This document shows, one piece after another, positions 12,119 to 25,235 of a stretch of DNA of 64,000 nt. The stretch lies in the NCBI RefSeq assembly GCF_014066305.1, contig NW_023501043.1:1178001-1242000 (forward strand), given 5' to 3'. The notes beneath the pieces are model-generated. The model did not search any database, was not told the origin of the DNA, and worked only from the letters and a program-made list of their open reading frames with translations. A program made the translations under genes and the position numbers. Position 1 is the stretch's first letter. Every line of letters starts with the position of its first letter. Source of the DNA: Letharia columbiana (lineage: Eukaryota; Ascomycota; Lecanoromycetes; Lecanorales; Parmeliaceae).

Positions 12119-15100
12119 AGAAGATAAAAGCTTTAACTCTAAATTAAATTAAACTTTACTTACTTTTTATATAATATTTAACTTATTTAATTTACTTCTA
12201 TTATTATAAATCGCTAATTAATTATATTCTTATTTAAAAAAAAAGTATTTATTTAATAATCTTATTTTTAATATATCTCGTTAATCGAGTAAGTTACTTT
12301 CTTAATAGATTATCTAGAATTATAATTAATAGATTAATCTTATTAATAATTTAATTTAGAGTTATATATAGTTAATTATAAATAAAGACCTCGAAGTATA
12401 AATATAAATCGATTTACTATAATAACTAGTTTTAGAATTTATTAATCGTTATATTAAAGACTAATTAAATTAAAAATTAAATATATCGAAAAAGAGTATA
12501 TAGATTATTTAAATTAGGCGAAATTAAAGAGATATATAATATATAATATTATTTATTATTATATTCGCTTTTAAGAATATAATAATTAAGTATTTTAGAT
12601 TTAATATATTTAATTTATAGATATATCTTATTATATAAATCTATATATTACTTAAAATTCTTTAATAATATTATTATATAATTTTATTTTAATTTCAAGT
12701 AATAAGATAAAAGCGAGATTAATTTAAAGGTATTTATTATCTTAGTAAATAGAAGAAAACTATTTTTCTTATTAATAATTTAATTTTTATTATTAGTTAT
12801 AGATAATTTTAATTTTAGAAAATCTATTAAGAATTTAACTATTAAATTAGATAATATTTTTATTAAGAATATAAAGAATTATTTTAGATATATAGAAATT
12901 AATTATTTAATATAGATTAAGATTATTATAAATAATATTAATTAATTAAATAATAAAGTTATTTAATAATTATCTAATAGATTAATTAATCGCTTTTTAT
13001 TCTTTAAAGCTTATTAAGATATTATTATTTATATCTAATAATCTTTAAGCGAATTTCTTTATATTAATTCGACTTTAATTAATAAAATTAGAGTTTTAAA
13101 GTCTTATATTTTCTATTAATTTAAAGATTTAAATATAATTTTAAAGATAAAATATTTTTAATATAGTTTAAGCGATATAATTTAACTTAATACTCTTAAT
13201 AATTAAAAGAATTTAATAAAAGTTATTATAAAAGTATATAATTATATTATTAAAGGAATAAGACTTTTTTAAATATCTTAAAATATATAATTAATAATTT
13301 TAATATTATAATAATTTTATATAAAGATCTTATTCTAGAAAATAAGCTTAATTATCTTTAATAATTAAGTTAAATTAAATTCTATCGATATATTATAATT
13401 AAATTAAATAATAATATTAAGAGAAATCTTAAAGCGAGAATAAATAATAATATTATTTTAAAAAAAAATAGAGGTAATATTAGATAAAGCTATAATAATA
13501 GCTATTTTAGAGTTATTTTATATTCTTTATAATATAATATTTTAAAATATAATCTTATTAATATTTTTATAATTATTAAAAAAGAAGAGTTAATTATTAA
13601 AATAAGAGATCGCGTTCTAAATAGCGTTAGCTATAATAATTTAATTATTATTAAAACTCGTTTATATCTAATTTTAGATATTAGTTTAATAGCTATATAC
13701 TTTACGTAGAAGTTAATTTTAATTATTAATATAATACTATTTATAATTTTATTAAATTACGAGTAAATTAAATTTAATAATAAGATTAATATTCTTTATA
13801 GAGCTAGTATTTTTTTAAGCGAATTTAAATTAAATAAAGATAGAAGTCTTTAGCGATAATTTATTTATATTATATATTATTTAATAAAGAAAGAGTATAA
13901 TACTAAGTCTAAAGAATATAAATAAGATTATTAAATAATTTAAATAAAAAATAATAAGTATTAATTAAGAGATATATATAAAGTATAAATAGAGAATTAA
14001 ATTATTTATAAATAAAAAAATAAAAAATATATCTAACGCGAAAAGTTTTAATAGCTAAAAAAAGAATACTATATTAAAAAATATCGCGATATTTTAAAAT
14101 TATCGTTAGCGCGATAATCTTCTTATTCTATAATTTAAAGTACTTTAATTTATTAAAAAAATTATTAAGAAAAAATATATCTAACGCGAAAAGTTTTAAT
14201 ATATAAAAAAAGAAATATTATATTAAAAAAAGTTATAATATTTTAATATTATTATTAGCGCGATAAGCTATTTATATTATATTTAAAGTATTTCTATTTA
14301 ATAAAAAAGAAATTATCTATATATCTTAATTTATAATTATTTTATAAATTTAGAGAATTATTAAATTTATATTATAATAGAATTATTATAAAGAGACTTT
14401 ATAAGTAATATTCTCTCTTTTAAATCGCTACTTTATTTAATATTTAATTTTATTTAATATTATTATAAAGTAAATCTCTTACTATATAGATATTATAGTA
14501 AAAAAAATTACTATATATAAGTTTTTAAAGAATACGAAACTTAATGTATTTAAAAGAAGATATTATAGATAGAAGAGTTTTTAAATATTTAATTTAATAT
14601 AATATATTCTTTTAATAATATCTCTACGCCTCTAATATAGACTTTATTTAAATATATCTCGCTTATTCTTTTTTTAGATATATTATATTAATAGATTAAT
14701 ATAGAAGAGATCTTCTATTTATCTTCGCTATCGACTTTATTAATTTAGTTAAAAGAAAGCTATTAGCTTAATCTAGCGTTTATATACTATATCGATTATT
14801 TAATTTAGATTATTATTATTATTAAATATTACGTTATATTAATTTAAGAGATAAATAGATAATTATTTAATAAAAGAATTATAATTATATAATTTAAAGC
14901 TAAAAATTCTCTAATAGACTTTTATAGAGTCTATGTATTTTATATCTTAATATTCTTAAATCTCGTTTATTTAATTTAAGTCTATATTATCTTAATTTAT
15001 ATCGCTTTTATACTTTATTTAAAAACTAACTTAATCGCTATTTTTATAAATATATTTAAAAATATATTTATAGATTTTAATATTAATATAAATCTCTATA

Positions 15101-15316
15101 TTAATATAAGCGTTATATTTAATTAATAAATAAAGATTATAAAATATTATCTAATAATTCTATTTAGATTTATTATCTAATATCTTAATAGATCTATATT
15201 AATAATATATAAAATATTTAAAGTCTAGTTTAAAGACGATATAGTCGCTAAAGTTCTTCGAAAATTACTTATTATATATTTTTTTATCTAAGTTTTAATA
15301 ATATAAAATAATATCT
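12119..15316. other. RIP-mutated AT-rich DNA, unidentified old element
   Basis: No open gene. Around 13.45-14.0 kb on the plus strand, one frame reads for about 150 codons with few stops, rich in Asn/Ile/Lys after mutation and with an NRGN-type motif. It may be the relic of a gag or other low-complexity protein, but it is not assigned. A ~125-bp segment (14022-14145) is repeated directly at 14164-14290; both copies share ATATATCTAACGCGAAAAG and a TTAGCGCGATAA landmark. Confidence 0.7.
14022..14290 (+). repeat. Tandem duplication of ~125 bp in RIP-mutated DNA
   Basis: Two direct copies (about 14022-14145 and 14164-14290) share ATATATCTAACGCGAAAAGT at the start and AGCGCGATAA near the end. Differences are mostly C/T or G/A. 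No function is apparent. Confidence 0.7.
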
Positions 15317-15755
15317 ATTAATATATATAATAGAATAAGATAGAGCTAAGCTTAAAAATTTTAAATTTATATATATAGCTAATTATTAATTTATTAAATC
15401 TACGCTCTTCGATTAAATCGACTAAATTATCGCGAGTAAATAAATTAGCGTCCGCAACCATTAAAATCTCCCTCTCTCGTATCTCTCTTATTAAAAATAG
15501 ATATACATTATTAACACATAGAATAACTTTTTAGTTTTCTATTAAATTTTAGAGATTTCTTTTTTAAATTATAGAATAAAATGTAGGCTTTTAGATAAAA
15601 AAAGAATATCTAAATTTAGTCTTATAATTATTAAAGCGTAAGGAATTTAAATATCGTCTATTAAAGTTCGCTTATTAAAGATCGCTTATTAAATTTACTC
15701 GATAGTTTTAATTAAAAAAAATAGTTATAAATTTAATTTATAGGCCTTTAATCGT
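15317..15755 (-). mobile_element. Family-1 element, short form
   Basis: Inverted copy: starts ATTAATATATATAATAGAAT (complement of the right tip) and ends TTATAGGCCTTTAATCGT (complement of the left tip). About 440 bp with one interior ~190-bp module (CTCTCTTATTAAAAATAGATA ... AAGGAATTTAAATATCG). RIP-mutated and non-coding. Confidence 0.75.
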
Positions 15756-18601
15756 TTTATTAATAATATATTAATTATAGTTTTTATAAAATATATATCT
15801 AATAATAACTATATAGAGATTAAGAAATAGATTTTAATTAGAGATTTTAATATTAATAGCGATATCTATCTTAGCGATATTAAAGAATTAATTTTTAAAA
15901 TATAATATAATAAGAATATAAGTATATAATAGATCTCGTTTTTAAAATTCTATAATATAAATATAGATAAAAACTCGATTAATTAGATATAAAACTAATC
16001 GATATTTTAATTAATTATATTTCGTCTTTATAAGAATAAAAAAAAAATTAGACGATATTATAAGGCTAATTAATAGAAATTAGATTATATTAGAAATACT
16101 CTTAAAGATTATTATTTATATTAATTATCTAATTAGTTTATCGTTTAAAAGATTCTTCTATTAAATAGAAAGAAGAAGAGCTACTATATTATAATAAAAG
16201 ATAAGAAGAATAGAAGTATATCTAGTATCTTCTTCTTTAGAATATTATTTATAAAAATCTTTAGCTTTAATTTAAATATTTTAATAATTAAATTAAATCG
16301 ATTAATAGTATATTCATCGAGTAGAAGATTTTTAATAATCTTAATTTATTTTAGATTATAGAGAAAAGTTATAAAGATATTTAGATTTTATTAAACTTAA
16401 TAAAAAAAAAAAATTTAATCGAGTTATTTTATAAATTATAAGTTTTCTTAATAGAAGAAAGAGAGAATAATATATTATTTATTAGTCTAATTATCTATAA
16501 TAACTTTATTAATATAAATATTAATTATTACTTAATAGATATTAGCTTAAATAATTTTTCAATTTATTTTTAATTTAATAAAGTTTATTACTTTCGATAA
16601 CTATATAAGTATCGTAGATGAAATACTATAGTAGTTTATTATAATAAAGAAGACTATTAAAATTCAGATTACGTAACTCTTAACGATTACGTAATATAAT
16701 TACGTAGTACGTCTTAGCGTATTTATATTTAATCGCTCTTTTCTTTATAGTAACTCTATAGTTAATATAACTAAGTATTCTATCTTTATATTTTAATAGA
16801 TTATAAATTTAAGCTATATTTAATAACTATTTTAGTAATAATATAACTTATCGCTATAGTTATAATTATTTTTAAATATTTATATTTATTATAATAAAGA
16901 TAATTATAACTATAAAAGACTTTATTAATCTTCTTAATATAGAAAATTTCTATTTTAAAATAATTATTCTAAATTTAAATAGTTATAATTCGCTTATAAT
17001 TTAAGAGCTAAAAGTTATCGCTTAGATATTTTTACTTTTTATTTAAGATAATATAAAGCGAGTTAAAATATATTATATCTAATTAAGATTATTAAAATCG
17101 CTATATAATTAATTAAATTATATTATTATTAAGATTTTTAAAATATTATTAGCTTTTCTATATAAGATACGCTAAATAAAGAAGTAAATTACTCTTATTT
17201 ATATATCGTAAATATTAAAGAATTAAATAGCGAGTATTTAGACTTTATATTTATTTAATTATAAAATATTTATAATAAAGATTAAAAATTAATTATCTTA
17301 ACTATCGCTAGAAGAAGTATAATTTAAAAAAAAAAATTAGTTTTAACGTTAATTATATAGTTTTTAGCTATCGCTAATAGAGATATATTAATTAAAAAAG
17401 TAAGAATTTTAATCTTAAAAGTAAAAGAAAAAAGAAATTTTTATTATTATAAAGAAGTCTTAACGCGAGTACTCACTTTAGAGATAAAATATCTTAATAA
17501 TAAGTAAATAATCTTATAATCAATCTCGGTTTTAAACTTTAATTAAATTAATTTTAGAGAAGATAAATAAAGCTTTTAGTTATTAAGATAATTAATATAA
17601 TCTTAATAATATAATATTATATCTACGTATAAGAGATAGATTCTTATCGTTGCGATATTTTTAAACTATTTTAATATCTTTAAAAAAATTTAATTTTTTA
17701 ATTTTTTAATAGAATATTATTCACTATTTCGAGTATTAATAAATAATAAATCTTTATAAATAAAGATTTAAACTATATTAAATTAATCTTAAAGTTTAAT
17801 AAAACTTCTCTTATATATTTAAATCTTTAATATATTATAGAGAATATTTTAATAGCGAGAGTAAGTATATATTAAGCTCTCTTATTAATTTTAACTCGAT
17901 ATTAAAATAATTAATCTCTAAATCTTTATTAAAATTAATCTTTAATAAAGATCTTTTTAATTTTTAAGCGCGTTTAATTTCGCTAATATTACTTATCTTA
18001 ATTATCTTTAAGCCTTATTAATATATAAACTCTATTTTTAAATTTAGATTTTAATAAAGCGAGTTTATTTAGTTTATTCTCTAATAAAGAAAGCTTATTA
18101 AGCCTTTAAGTATTATATCTTTTAAAAAATCTAAAATCTCGATTTCTTTAAATCGTCTTAATAATATTAATAAATTAAAAATAAATTAGAACTATTTAGA
18201 TTATAGCGTTATATTAAAAAAAAACTATTTGAAACTAATAATTAATATTATTATTATTAAAGCTTAAATCGATAGCTAATTATAAATATAAAATCAAATC
18301 TATATTATATTAAAATTACGCTAAAAAAAACTTATATTTTAAAATTAAAAATAAGATTAATATTAAAGAAATCTAAGAGACTTTAAATAAATTTAAATTT
18401 TAAAGTTTAAATATTCTTAATTCTATATTTAAAAAAATAAATAACGTTATTCTTATAAAGTGTAATAATAATTTCTAATTCTATATTAATAGATTTATAA
18501 AGATTTTAAATAAGTTTAATAACTTATTCTTAAAGCTAAAGTTTAATAAGAATTAAAAGATTTATCGCTTTTATTTAGATTTATTTCTTTATATAATTTA
18601 T
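15756..18601. other. RIP-mutated AT-rich DNA, unidentified
   Basis: No gene. A plus-strand reading around 16.0-16.75 kb shows stretches that could be an old coding region with Gln/Trp codons turned to stops (for example around 16590-16700), but no family was recognised. The rest shows only RIP-type composition. Confidence 0.7.
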
Positions 18602-19044
18602 ATTAATATATATAAAAGAGTAAGATAGAGCTAAATTAGAAAATCTTAAATTTATATATATAGCTAATTATTAATTTAGAATTACTACGCTCTTTAATTA
18701 AACTCGCTAAATTATCGCGAATAGATAAATTAATATTTATAATTATTAAAATCTCGTTCTCTCGCGCTTCTCTTATTAAATTATAGATATATATTATTTA
18801 TAATAGTAATAACTTTTTTATTTTCTATTAAAAGAATTTTTTTTTATTTTTTTTAAAACGCTATTTAAGCTTTTCGAAATTTTAAGAATTTAAAAAATTT
18901 ATCCTATAATTATTAAAGCGCAAGGAATTTAAATATCGCTCACTAAAGTTCGCTTATTAAAGATCGCTTATCTAGTTACTCGATAGCCTATTAAACTCTA
19001 ATTAAAAAAATAACTATAAATTTAATTTATAAATCTTTACTCGT
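18602..19044 (-). mobile_element. Family-1 element, short form
   Basis: ATTAATATATATAAAAGAGT at the left and AAATCTTTACTCGT at the right are complements of the family right and left tips. It is about 443 bp, almost the same size and layout as the copy at 15317-15755. RIP-mutated. Confidence 0.75.
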
Positions 19045-19756
19045 TATAAATAATATAATTAAAATTACGACGTCTTTAAGAATAATAATATCGTAAAGTT
19101 TAATTTAAATTATATAATTACTCGATTTATTAATATTATAATTAATTTTATTAACTCGATTAATATTAAAGTCTATATATTAATTACGCTAATTAATAAA
19201 TTCTTTATATATAACTTATAAAGCGTTATTATATTAATTATTATCGATAAAGCTATTAAATATAAAATTTAATAAAAAGTTTATATTAATAACTCTTATA
19301 TTTATATTTAGATTTATAAATATTATAATTATTATAAAAAGAATTAATATAATAATATTAAATATATTATTTTATATCTCGAATTTAAGAAATAAGATAA
19401 TAATAATAATAGAGGAGATTATAATAATTACGAAGATTATAATAAAAATAGTAATAGTAATAATTTCTTTAACTTAAATAATAAAGATAAAAATATTTAA
19501 AATAATAAATTTACTATCGATCGCTAGTCTAGTAATATTAAAATTATTATTATATATATTTAATTAGCGATAGCGTATAGTTTTATAATATATATTAATT
19601 TTAACTTAAAGAATATTATATATCTTATTACTAATTCTTAATTCTTATAAAATTTAAATTTATTATTTCTTTACTAAAAAAGACTTAAAGATTATAATTT
19701 AAACTTCTTTAGTATCTATAGCCGCCGTACTATCGTATTTATAATTTATTAATAAT
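19045..19756. other. RIP-mutated AT-rich DNA
   Basis: No gene or recognisable element. Near 19380-19500 there is an imperfect AATAATAGTAATAGTAATAA trinucleotide-like run, possibly a mutated Asn/Asp-rich coding repeat. Confidence 0.6.
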
Positions 19757-21835
19757 ATTAGTATATATAATAGAATAAGATAGAACTAAACTAGAAAACC
19801 TTGAATTTATATATATAGTTAATTATAAATTCGTTAGATCTACGCTTTTTAATTAGATATCGTAGATAAATAAATTAGCGTCTATAATTATTAAAAATCT
19901 ATAAAAATCTATATATAGAAGTCTTCCCCTCTAAAATAACTAGCTTTCTACGTATACTATTACTTTATAATTTCGTAAATTATAAAGCTTAATATACGCT
20001 TTCTAACGCTATAAAAATAATAAAGTTTAATCTACTATTAATAAGTTAAACTAATATTCAAATATCGTAGTTATATTAAATGCGTTCGGAACGAGATTAG
20101 ATAATAATCCTTTCATCTATTTATATAACTATTATTTCTCTACTACTCTACTAATTCTATTAATTCCACCGATATGAATACATTCACCCTCTCTACCCCT
20201 CGCTCTTATATTGCCAGGTCTGTAAGGCACATACACCCCTTCTGCCCCCCTTTTAGAGCCTCTACTAACGCCCTCAGACTACTTCTTAGCGAATTCGCTA
20301 CTACTGGCAATCGAGGCCGTAAGCGAGCTTAATAGCTACCTACTACTACTCATAAACGCGTTGAAAGACCTTTAAAAAGAGTTCGAACGAATACGTTCTC
20401 CTCTATATACTCCTCTCAAGCCAGCGATAGTGTCTTTCAACCCAGCGATACTATCTCTTAAGACGCGTTTTCCTTTTTAACTCTATTTTGAAGCCTCTTA
20501 ACGCGTATTAGATCCTAAATATCGTTAAGAAGAAGCTTCTAAAAATATAATAATTATATTAGACGCGTTCGGAATCGGATAATAATCCTTCCACCTATTT
20601 ATATAATTATTCTTCTTTTACTATTCTATTAATTCTATTAATTCTATTAATTTTAATATAAATATATTTACTCTCGATATTCTCGCACTTAGTTAAATAA
20701 GAGAAGAATCTATAATAGACGAATACGAAGAATACTACGAAGAATATTACGAAGATAGTTATTAGTAGTAGTAATATAATAGATCTACTCTCTACGATCT
20801 TATACTAGTTCGATACTTAGTAAGAGAAGAAATTACTATAGTAGATAAATGCGAAGAATATTATAAAGATAGTTATTAGTAGTAGTAATATAATAAATCT
20901 ACTCTTTACGATCTTATATTAATTTACTTAGCTAATATAAGAGAAGTTACTATAGTAAGCGAATGCGGAGAATATTACGAAGAAACTAAGCGGTAATAAG
21001 ACTCTTAATACTAAGTATGATTTTATATTAAATTATTACTTAATAAGCGGAGAATACTACTATAACTTAGTCTATTATTCTTACTATATTAAGAAGTAAG
21101 AGAAGAAACTATAATAGATAAATGCGGAGAATACTGCGGAGAATACTATAAAGAATATTACGGAGAAATTAAGCGGTAATAAGGCTCTCAGCACTAAGAA
21201 TACGGCTTAACTCTTCAAAATCCTATATTATATACTCTCTACGATTCTATATTAAATTATTACTTAGTAAGCGAAGAATATTACTATAACTTAGTCTATT
21301 ATCTCTACTATATTAAGAAGTAAGAGAAGGAACTATAATAGGTAAATGCGGAGAATACTGCGGAGAAATTAAGCGGCAATAAGGCTATTATCGTTAAGAA
21401 TACGGCTTAACTCTTCAAGATCTCACGTTATATACTCTCCACGGTTCTATATTAAATCATCACTCCGGAACGATACATATTTAGACGAATTGAAATCGTC
21501 CGATATCTTGCTCTAACAGCTATTTTATTATTCGAAAGATTTCACTGCGGTAGGAGATAATATGGGATTCACACCACTAATTGACATGTTGTCTTCATTT
21601 CTTTCCGATATTTCAATACTTCTTACCATAAGGATATAGCCTTTCTCTATTTTTTATAGGTAATTATTACGGATTAATTCTTTACACTTAATATACCTTT
21701 TCAATTAGACCTTAGCGCGCCTCTCTTCGTATATATATATCTATATATAGGTTAAAAACGCATAGTAAGCGATTAGAGTTCGATTTAACTTAGAAAAATT
21801 CAACTCTATGAATTTAATTCATAGGCCTTTACTTA
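19757..21835 (-). mobile_element. Family-1 element, long form, copy B (inverted)
   Basis: Starts ATTAGTATATATAATAGAAT and ends AATTCATAGGCCTTTACTTA, so both tips are present in inverted orientation. It is homologous to copies A and C but more heavily RIP-mutated and rearranged. The segment upstream of and including the gene start (about 20072-20200) is repeated directly at about 20560-20690. The tandem array survives only as RIP-altered units (20697-21470). The outer ~300 bp are much more AT-rich than the middle. Confidence 0.75.
20174..21510 (+). pseudogene. Degenerate gene of long family-1 element, copy B
   Basis: ATG at 20174 begins a frame (MNTFTLSTPRSYIARS, continuing to a TTGNRGRKRA motif near 20308-20337) parallel to the minus-strand genes of copies A and C. 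It then runs into an in-frame stop. The array that follows is mutated to GAAGAATACTACGAAG-type repeats. The GACGAATTGAAA motif at 21484 marks the same position as in the other copies. Not functional. Confidence 0.4.
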
Positions 21836-23113
21836 TTTATATTTAATATATTACCCGTAACTTCTTAATCTTTTAAATCTTTATTTTATTTAAATTAAAT
21901 TATTTAATTAATAAAGTTAATAGCTTAGCTATAGCTATTAATTTCGAGTATATTAAACTTAAATATAAAGGTCTCGAAGATAAATAAACTCTATATATAA
22001 AAGATATCTAATATATCTCTAATAGTAATTTTAATTTAATTTTTTAAAAATAACTCGAAGATTTAAACTATTCTTTTTAATTTATACTCGAAGATATTAA
22101 AGTAGAGAAGTATAATATTATTTTTAGATACCAGCGTAATCGTCTTTATACGCTAGATATATAAATAGAAACTCTTATATACTTAATAATTATTAATAAA
22201 AATATTTCTATCTATAATAAGTTTATTATATCTATATCTATATTTAAATTTAAATTCTTATTCTTATTCGCTAATATCTTAGATTCTTAAATTAATAAAA
22301 AAATCTTATATATATAATACGCTCGTTATAACTACTTAGAATATTAAAATCTAAAAAAAATTATTAAAATATATATCGAAATAAATATATTTATTTTATT
22401 TTTTAAGAATATATATAAATTATATAGTATTATTAATATAAAAGTTAAATTATATAAGTATTATATAATATTAGATTATTAAGAGAATAATCTAATCTAT
22501 AATAATCTTTAAGAGTCTTTCTTTATTTCTTATAATAATTATAAATAAATAGTAATCTTTCTAAACGATAAAACGCTTTATTTTACTATATTCTTATTTT
22601 CTAATAAAAATAATCTTATAATTCTTATAACGTTTAAGTCTTTTCTAAATTAAATCGAATATAAAAATTATATTTATATTAGATTTTATAGTAATTATAA
22701 TTTCGAGTATAATAATTATAATATATATACTTTTCGATTTATTAAAGAAATTATCTAGAAAGATATTATATTTAATAACTCTTAAATAAATAATAAATTT
22801 AAATATTTTAATTAAACGATATAACGTAAGACTAGCGCTATACTTAAAGAGAGTAAATTATTATAAAAGTATTAATCGAAATTCGCGTAGATTTCTAATT
22901 ATCTATATAATCTATAATCGATATTAAAAAGAAATATTACTTCTTATAAGATCTTTATAAATTATTTATCTAATATTTTATATCTTCGAATTATCGAATA
23001 AACTAATTTCTATTAAATATATCTATTAAATATCGATTAAATTAAATATAAGAATTACGTCTATAAAAAGCGTTTAATTAATTATAAAGCTAATTAATTT
23101 TATTATATACTAA
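21836..23113. other. RIP-mutated AT-rich DNA between two long family-1 copies
   Basis: No gene. One plus-strand frame around 22.1-22.9 kb has somewhat fewer stops than the surroundings and could be an old coding remnant, unassigned. The segment ends TTATATACTAATA, which resembles the right tip of a family-1 element, immediately before copy C starts. Confidence 0.6.
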
Positions 23114-23401
23114 TAAGTAAAGGCCCATAAATTAAATTCATGGAGTTGGATTTTTCTAAGTCAAATCGAATTTTAGCCCTAGCCCTAAGTCAAATCGAAC
23201 TCTGATCGCTTGATGTGCGTTTTTGACCTACTTCCACCACTACAAAATTGATTTACGCTATCTATGTGATATATAGGCACATATGTATGGAGAGAGGCGC
23301 GCTAAGGCCTAATTAGGAAGGTGTATCGAGTGTGGAGGATTGATCCGTAATAATTGCCCATAAAAAACAGAGAAAGGCCATGTCCTTATGGCAAGAAGTA
23401 T

Positions 23402-23807
23402 CGAAATACCGGAAAGAAATGGAGACAACGTGCCAATTAGTGGTGTGAATCCCACAATATCTCCTGCCGCAATGAAATCTTTCGAATAATGAAATAGCTG
23501 TAGACATCGGACGGTTTCAATTCGTCCAAATATACATCGTTCGATGTTCCTCCTGCAGAGGCTCAATTGGCTGTGATCGTCGCAGTAGATCCTCCTCTTG
23601 TGAGCGAAATACCGGAAAGAAATGGAGACAACGTGCTAATTAGTGGTGTGAATCCCATAATATCTCCTGTCGTAGTGAAATCTTTCGAATAATGAAATAG
23701 CTGTAGACATCGGACGGTTTCAATTCGTCCAAATATGCATCGTTCGATGTTCCTCCTGCAGAGGCCTAATTAGCTGTGATCGTCGCAGTAGATCCTCCTC
23801 TTATGAC
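23402..23807 (+). repeat. 203-bp tandem duplication in copy C
   Basis: Two direct units (23402-23604, 23605-23807) each run CGAAATACCGGAAAGAAATG ... CCTCCTCTT. Copy A has a single unit at this place (about 230-440). The second unit shows a few extra C-to-T and G-to-A changes. Confidence 0.85.
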
Positions 23808-23833
23808 GTTATTGCAGTGATGTACCATATCAA

Positions 23834-25235
23834 TGCAGTGGGGATGACAGGCCAAGTTGCAGTGGTGTTCTCCGCTTGCTGAGTGATGATTTGATGTGGA
23901 ACCGTGGAGAGCATATGACGTGGGATCTTGGAGAGCTGAGCCGTGTTCTTGACGATGGTGGCCTTGTTGCCGCTTGATTTCTCCGCAGTGTTCTCCGCAG
24001 TGTTCTCCGCATTTGCCTGTTGTAGTTCCTCCTCTTACTTTTTAATGCAGTGGGGATGATAGGCTAAGTTGCAGTGATGTTCTCCGCTTGCTGAGTGATG
24101 ATTTGATGTGGAACCGTGGAGAGCATATGACGTGGGATCTTGGAGAGCTGAGCCGTGTTCTTGACGATGGTGGCCTTGTTGCCGCTTGATTTCTCCGCAG
24201 TGTTCTCCGCAGTGTTCTCCGCATTTGCCTGTTGTAGTTCCTCCTCTTACTTTTTAATGCAGTGGGGATGATAGGCTAAGTTGCAGTGATGTTCTCCGCT
24301 TGCTGAGTGATGATTTGATGTGGAACCGTGGAGAGCATATGACGTGGGATCTTGGAGAGCTGAGCCGTGTTCTTGACGATGGTGGCCTTGTTGCCGCTTG
24401 ATTTCTCCGCAGTGTTCTCCGTAGTGTTCTCCGCAGTGTTCTCCGTAGTGTTCTCCGCAGTGTTCTCCGCAGTGTTCTCCGCATTTGCCTGTTGTAGTTC
24501 CTCCTCTTACTCCTTAATGTAGTAAGGATGGCAGGCTAAGTTGCAGTGGTGTTCTTCGCTTACTGAGTGATGATTTGATGTGAAACCGTGGAGAGCATAT
24601 AACGTGGGATCTTGGAGAGCTGAGCCGTGTTCTTGGTGCTGGGGGCCTTGTTGCCGCTTGGTTTTCCGCAGTGTTCTCCGCATTTGCCTGTTGTAGTTCC
24701 TCCTCTTACTCCTCCTCTTGTAGAGAGAGTATCAGACTGAGTGGCTAGCTGAGTAGCTGACTGAGTGGATGACTGATATAACGTGGGATCTTGGAGAGCT
24801 GAGCCGTGTTCTTGACGATGGTGGCCTTGTTGCCGCTTGGTTTCTCCGCAGTGTTCTCCGCATTTGCCTGTTGTAGTTCCTCCTCTTGCTCCTCAATGTA
24901 GTGGGGATGACAGGCCAAGTTGCAGTGGTGTTCTCCGCTTGCCGAGTAATGATTTGATGTGGAACGGCCAAGTTGCAGTGGTGTTCTCCGCTTGCTAAGT
25001 AATGATTTGATGCGGAACCGTGGAGAGCATATGACGTGGGATCTTGGAGAGCTGAGCCGTGTTCTTGACGATGGTGGCCTTGTTGCCGCTTGGTTTCTCC
25101 GCAGTGTTCTCCGCATTTACCTATTGTAGTTCCTCCTCTTACTCCTCAATGTAGTGAGGATGACAGGCCAAGTTACAGTGGTGTTCTCCGCTTGCTAAGT
25201 GATGATTTGATGTGGAATCGTGGAGAGCATATGAC
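23834..25235. repeat. Tandem array of ~193-262-bp units, copy C
   Basis: Homologous to the 200-bp array at 462-1461. Units start near 23834, 24046 and 24258 (212, 212 and 262 bp) and 24520 (~193 bp). They are followed by the CTGAGTGG block (24734-24775) and then partial or truncated units to about 25235. Unit length varies mainly through the number of 12-bp TCTCCGCAGTGT repeats. Confidence 0.9.
24408..24482. repeat. 12-bp minisatellite (TCTCCGCAGTGT) x6
   Basis: Six head-to-tail copies inside one unit of the array; two carry CCGTAG instead of CCGCAG (a C-to-T change). Other units have one or two copies. Read on the minus strand it gives a repeated four-residue RRTL (or AENT) module and stays in frame because 12 is divisible by 3. 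Confidence 0.95.

Noticed and set aside
23309..23566. 85-codon minus-strand ORF (MSLCRRNIERC...)
   Set aside because: Its start does not recur in copies A or B. It is the left block of the family-1 element and no protein family was recognised.
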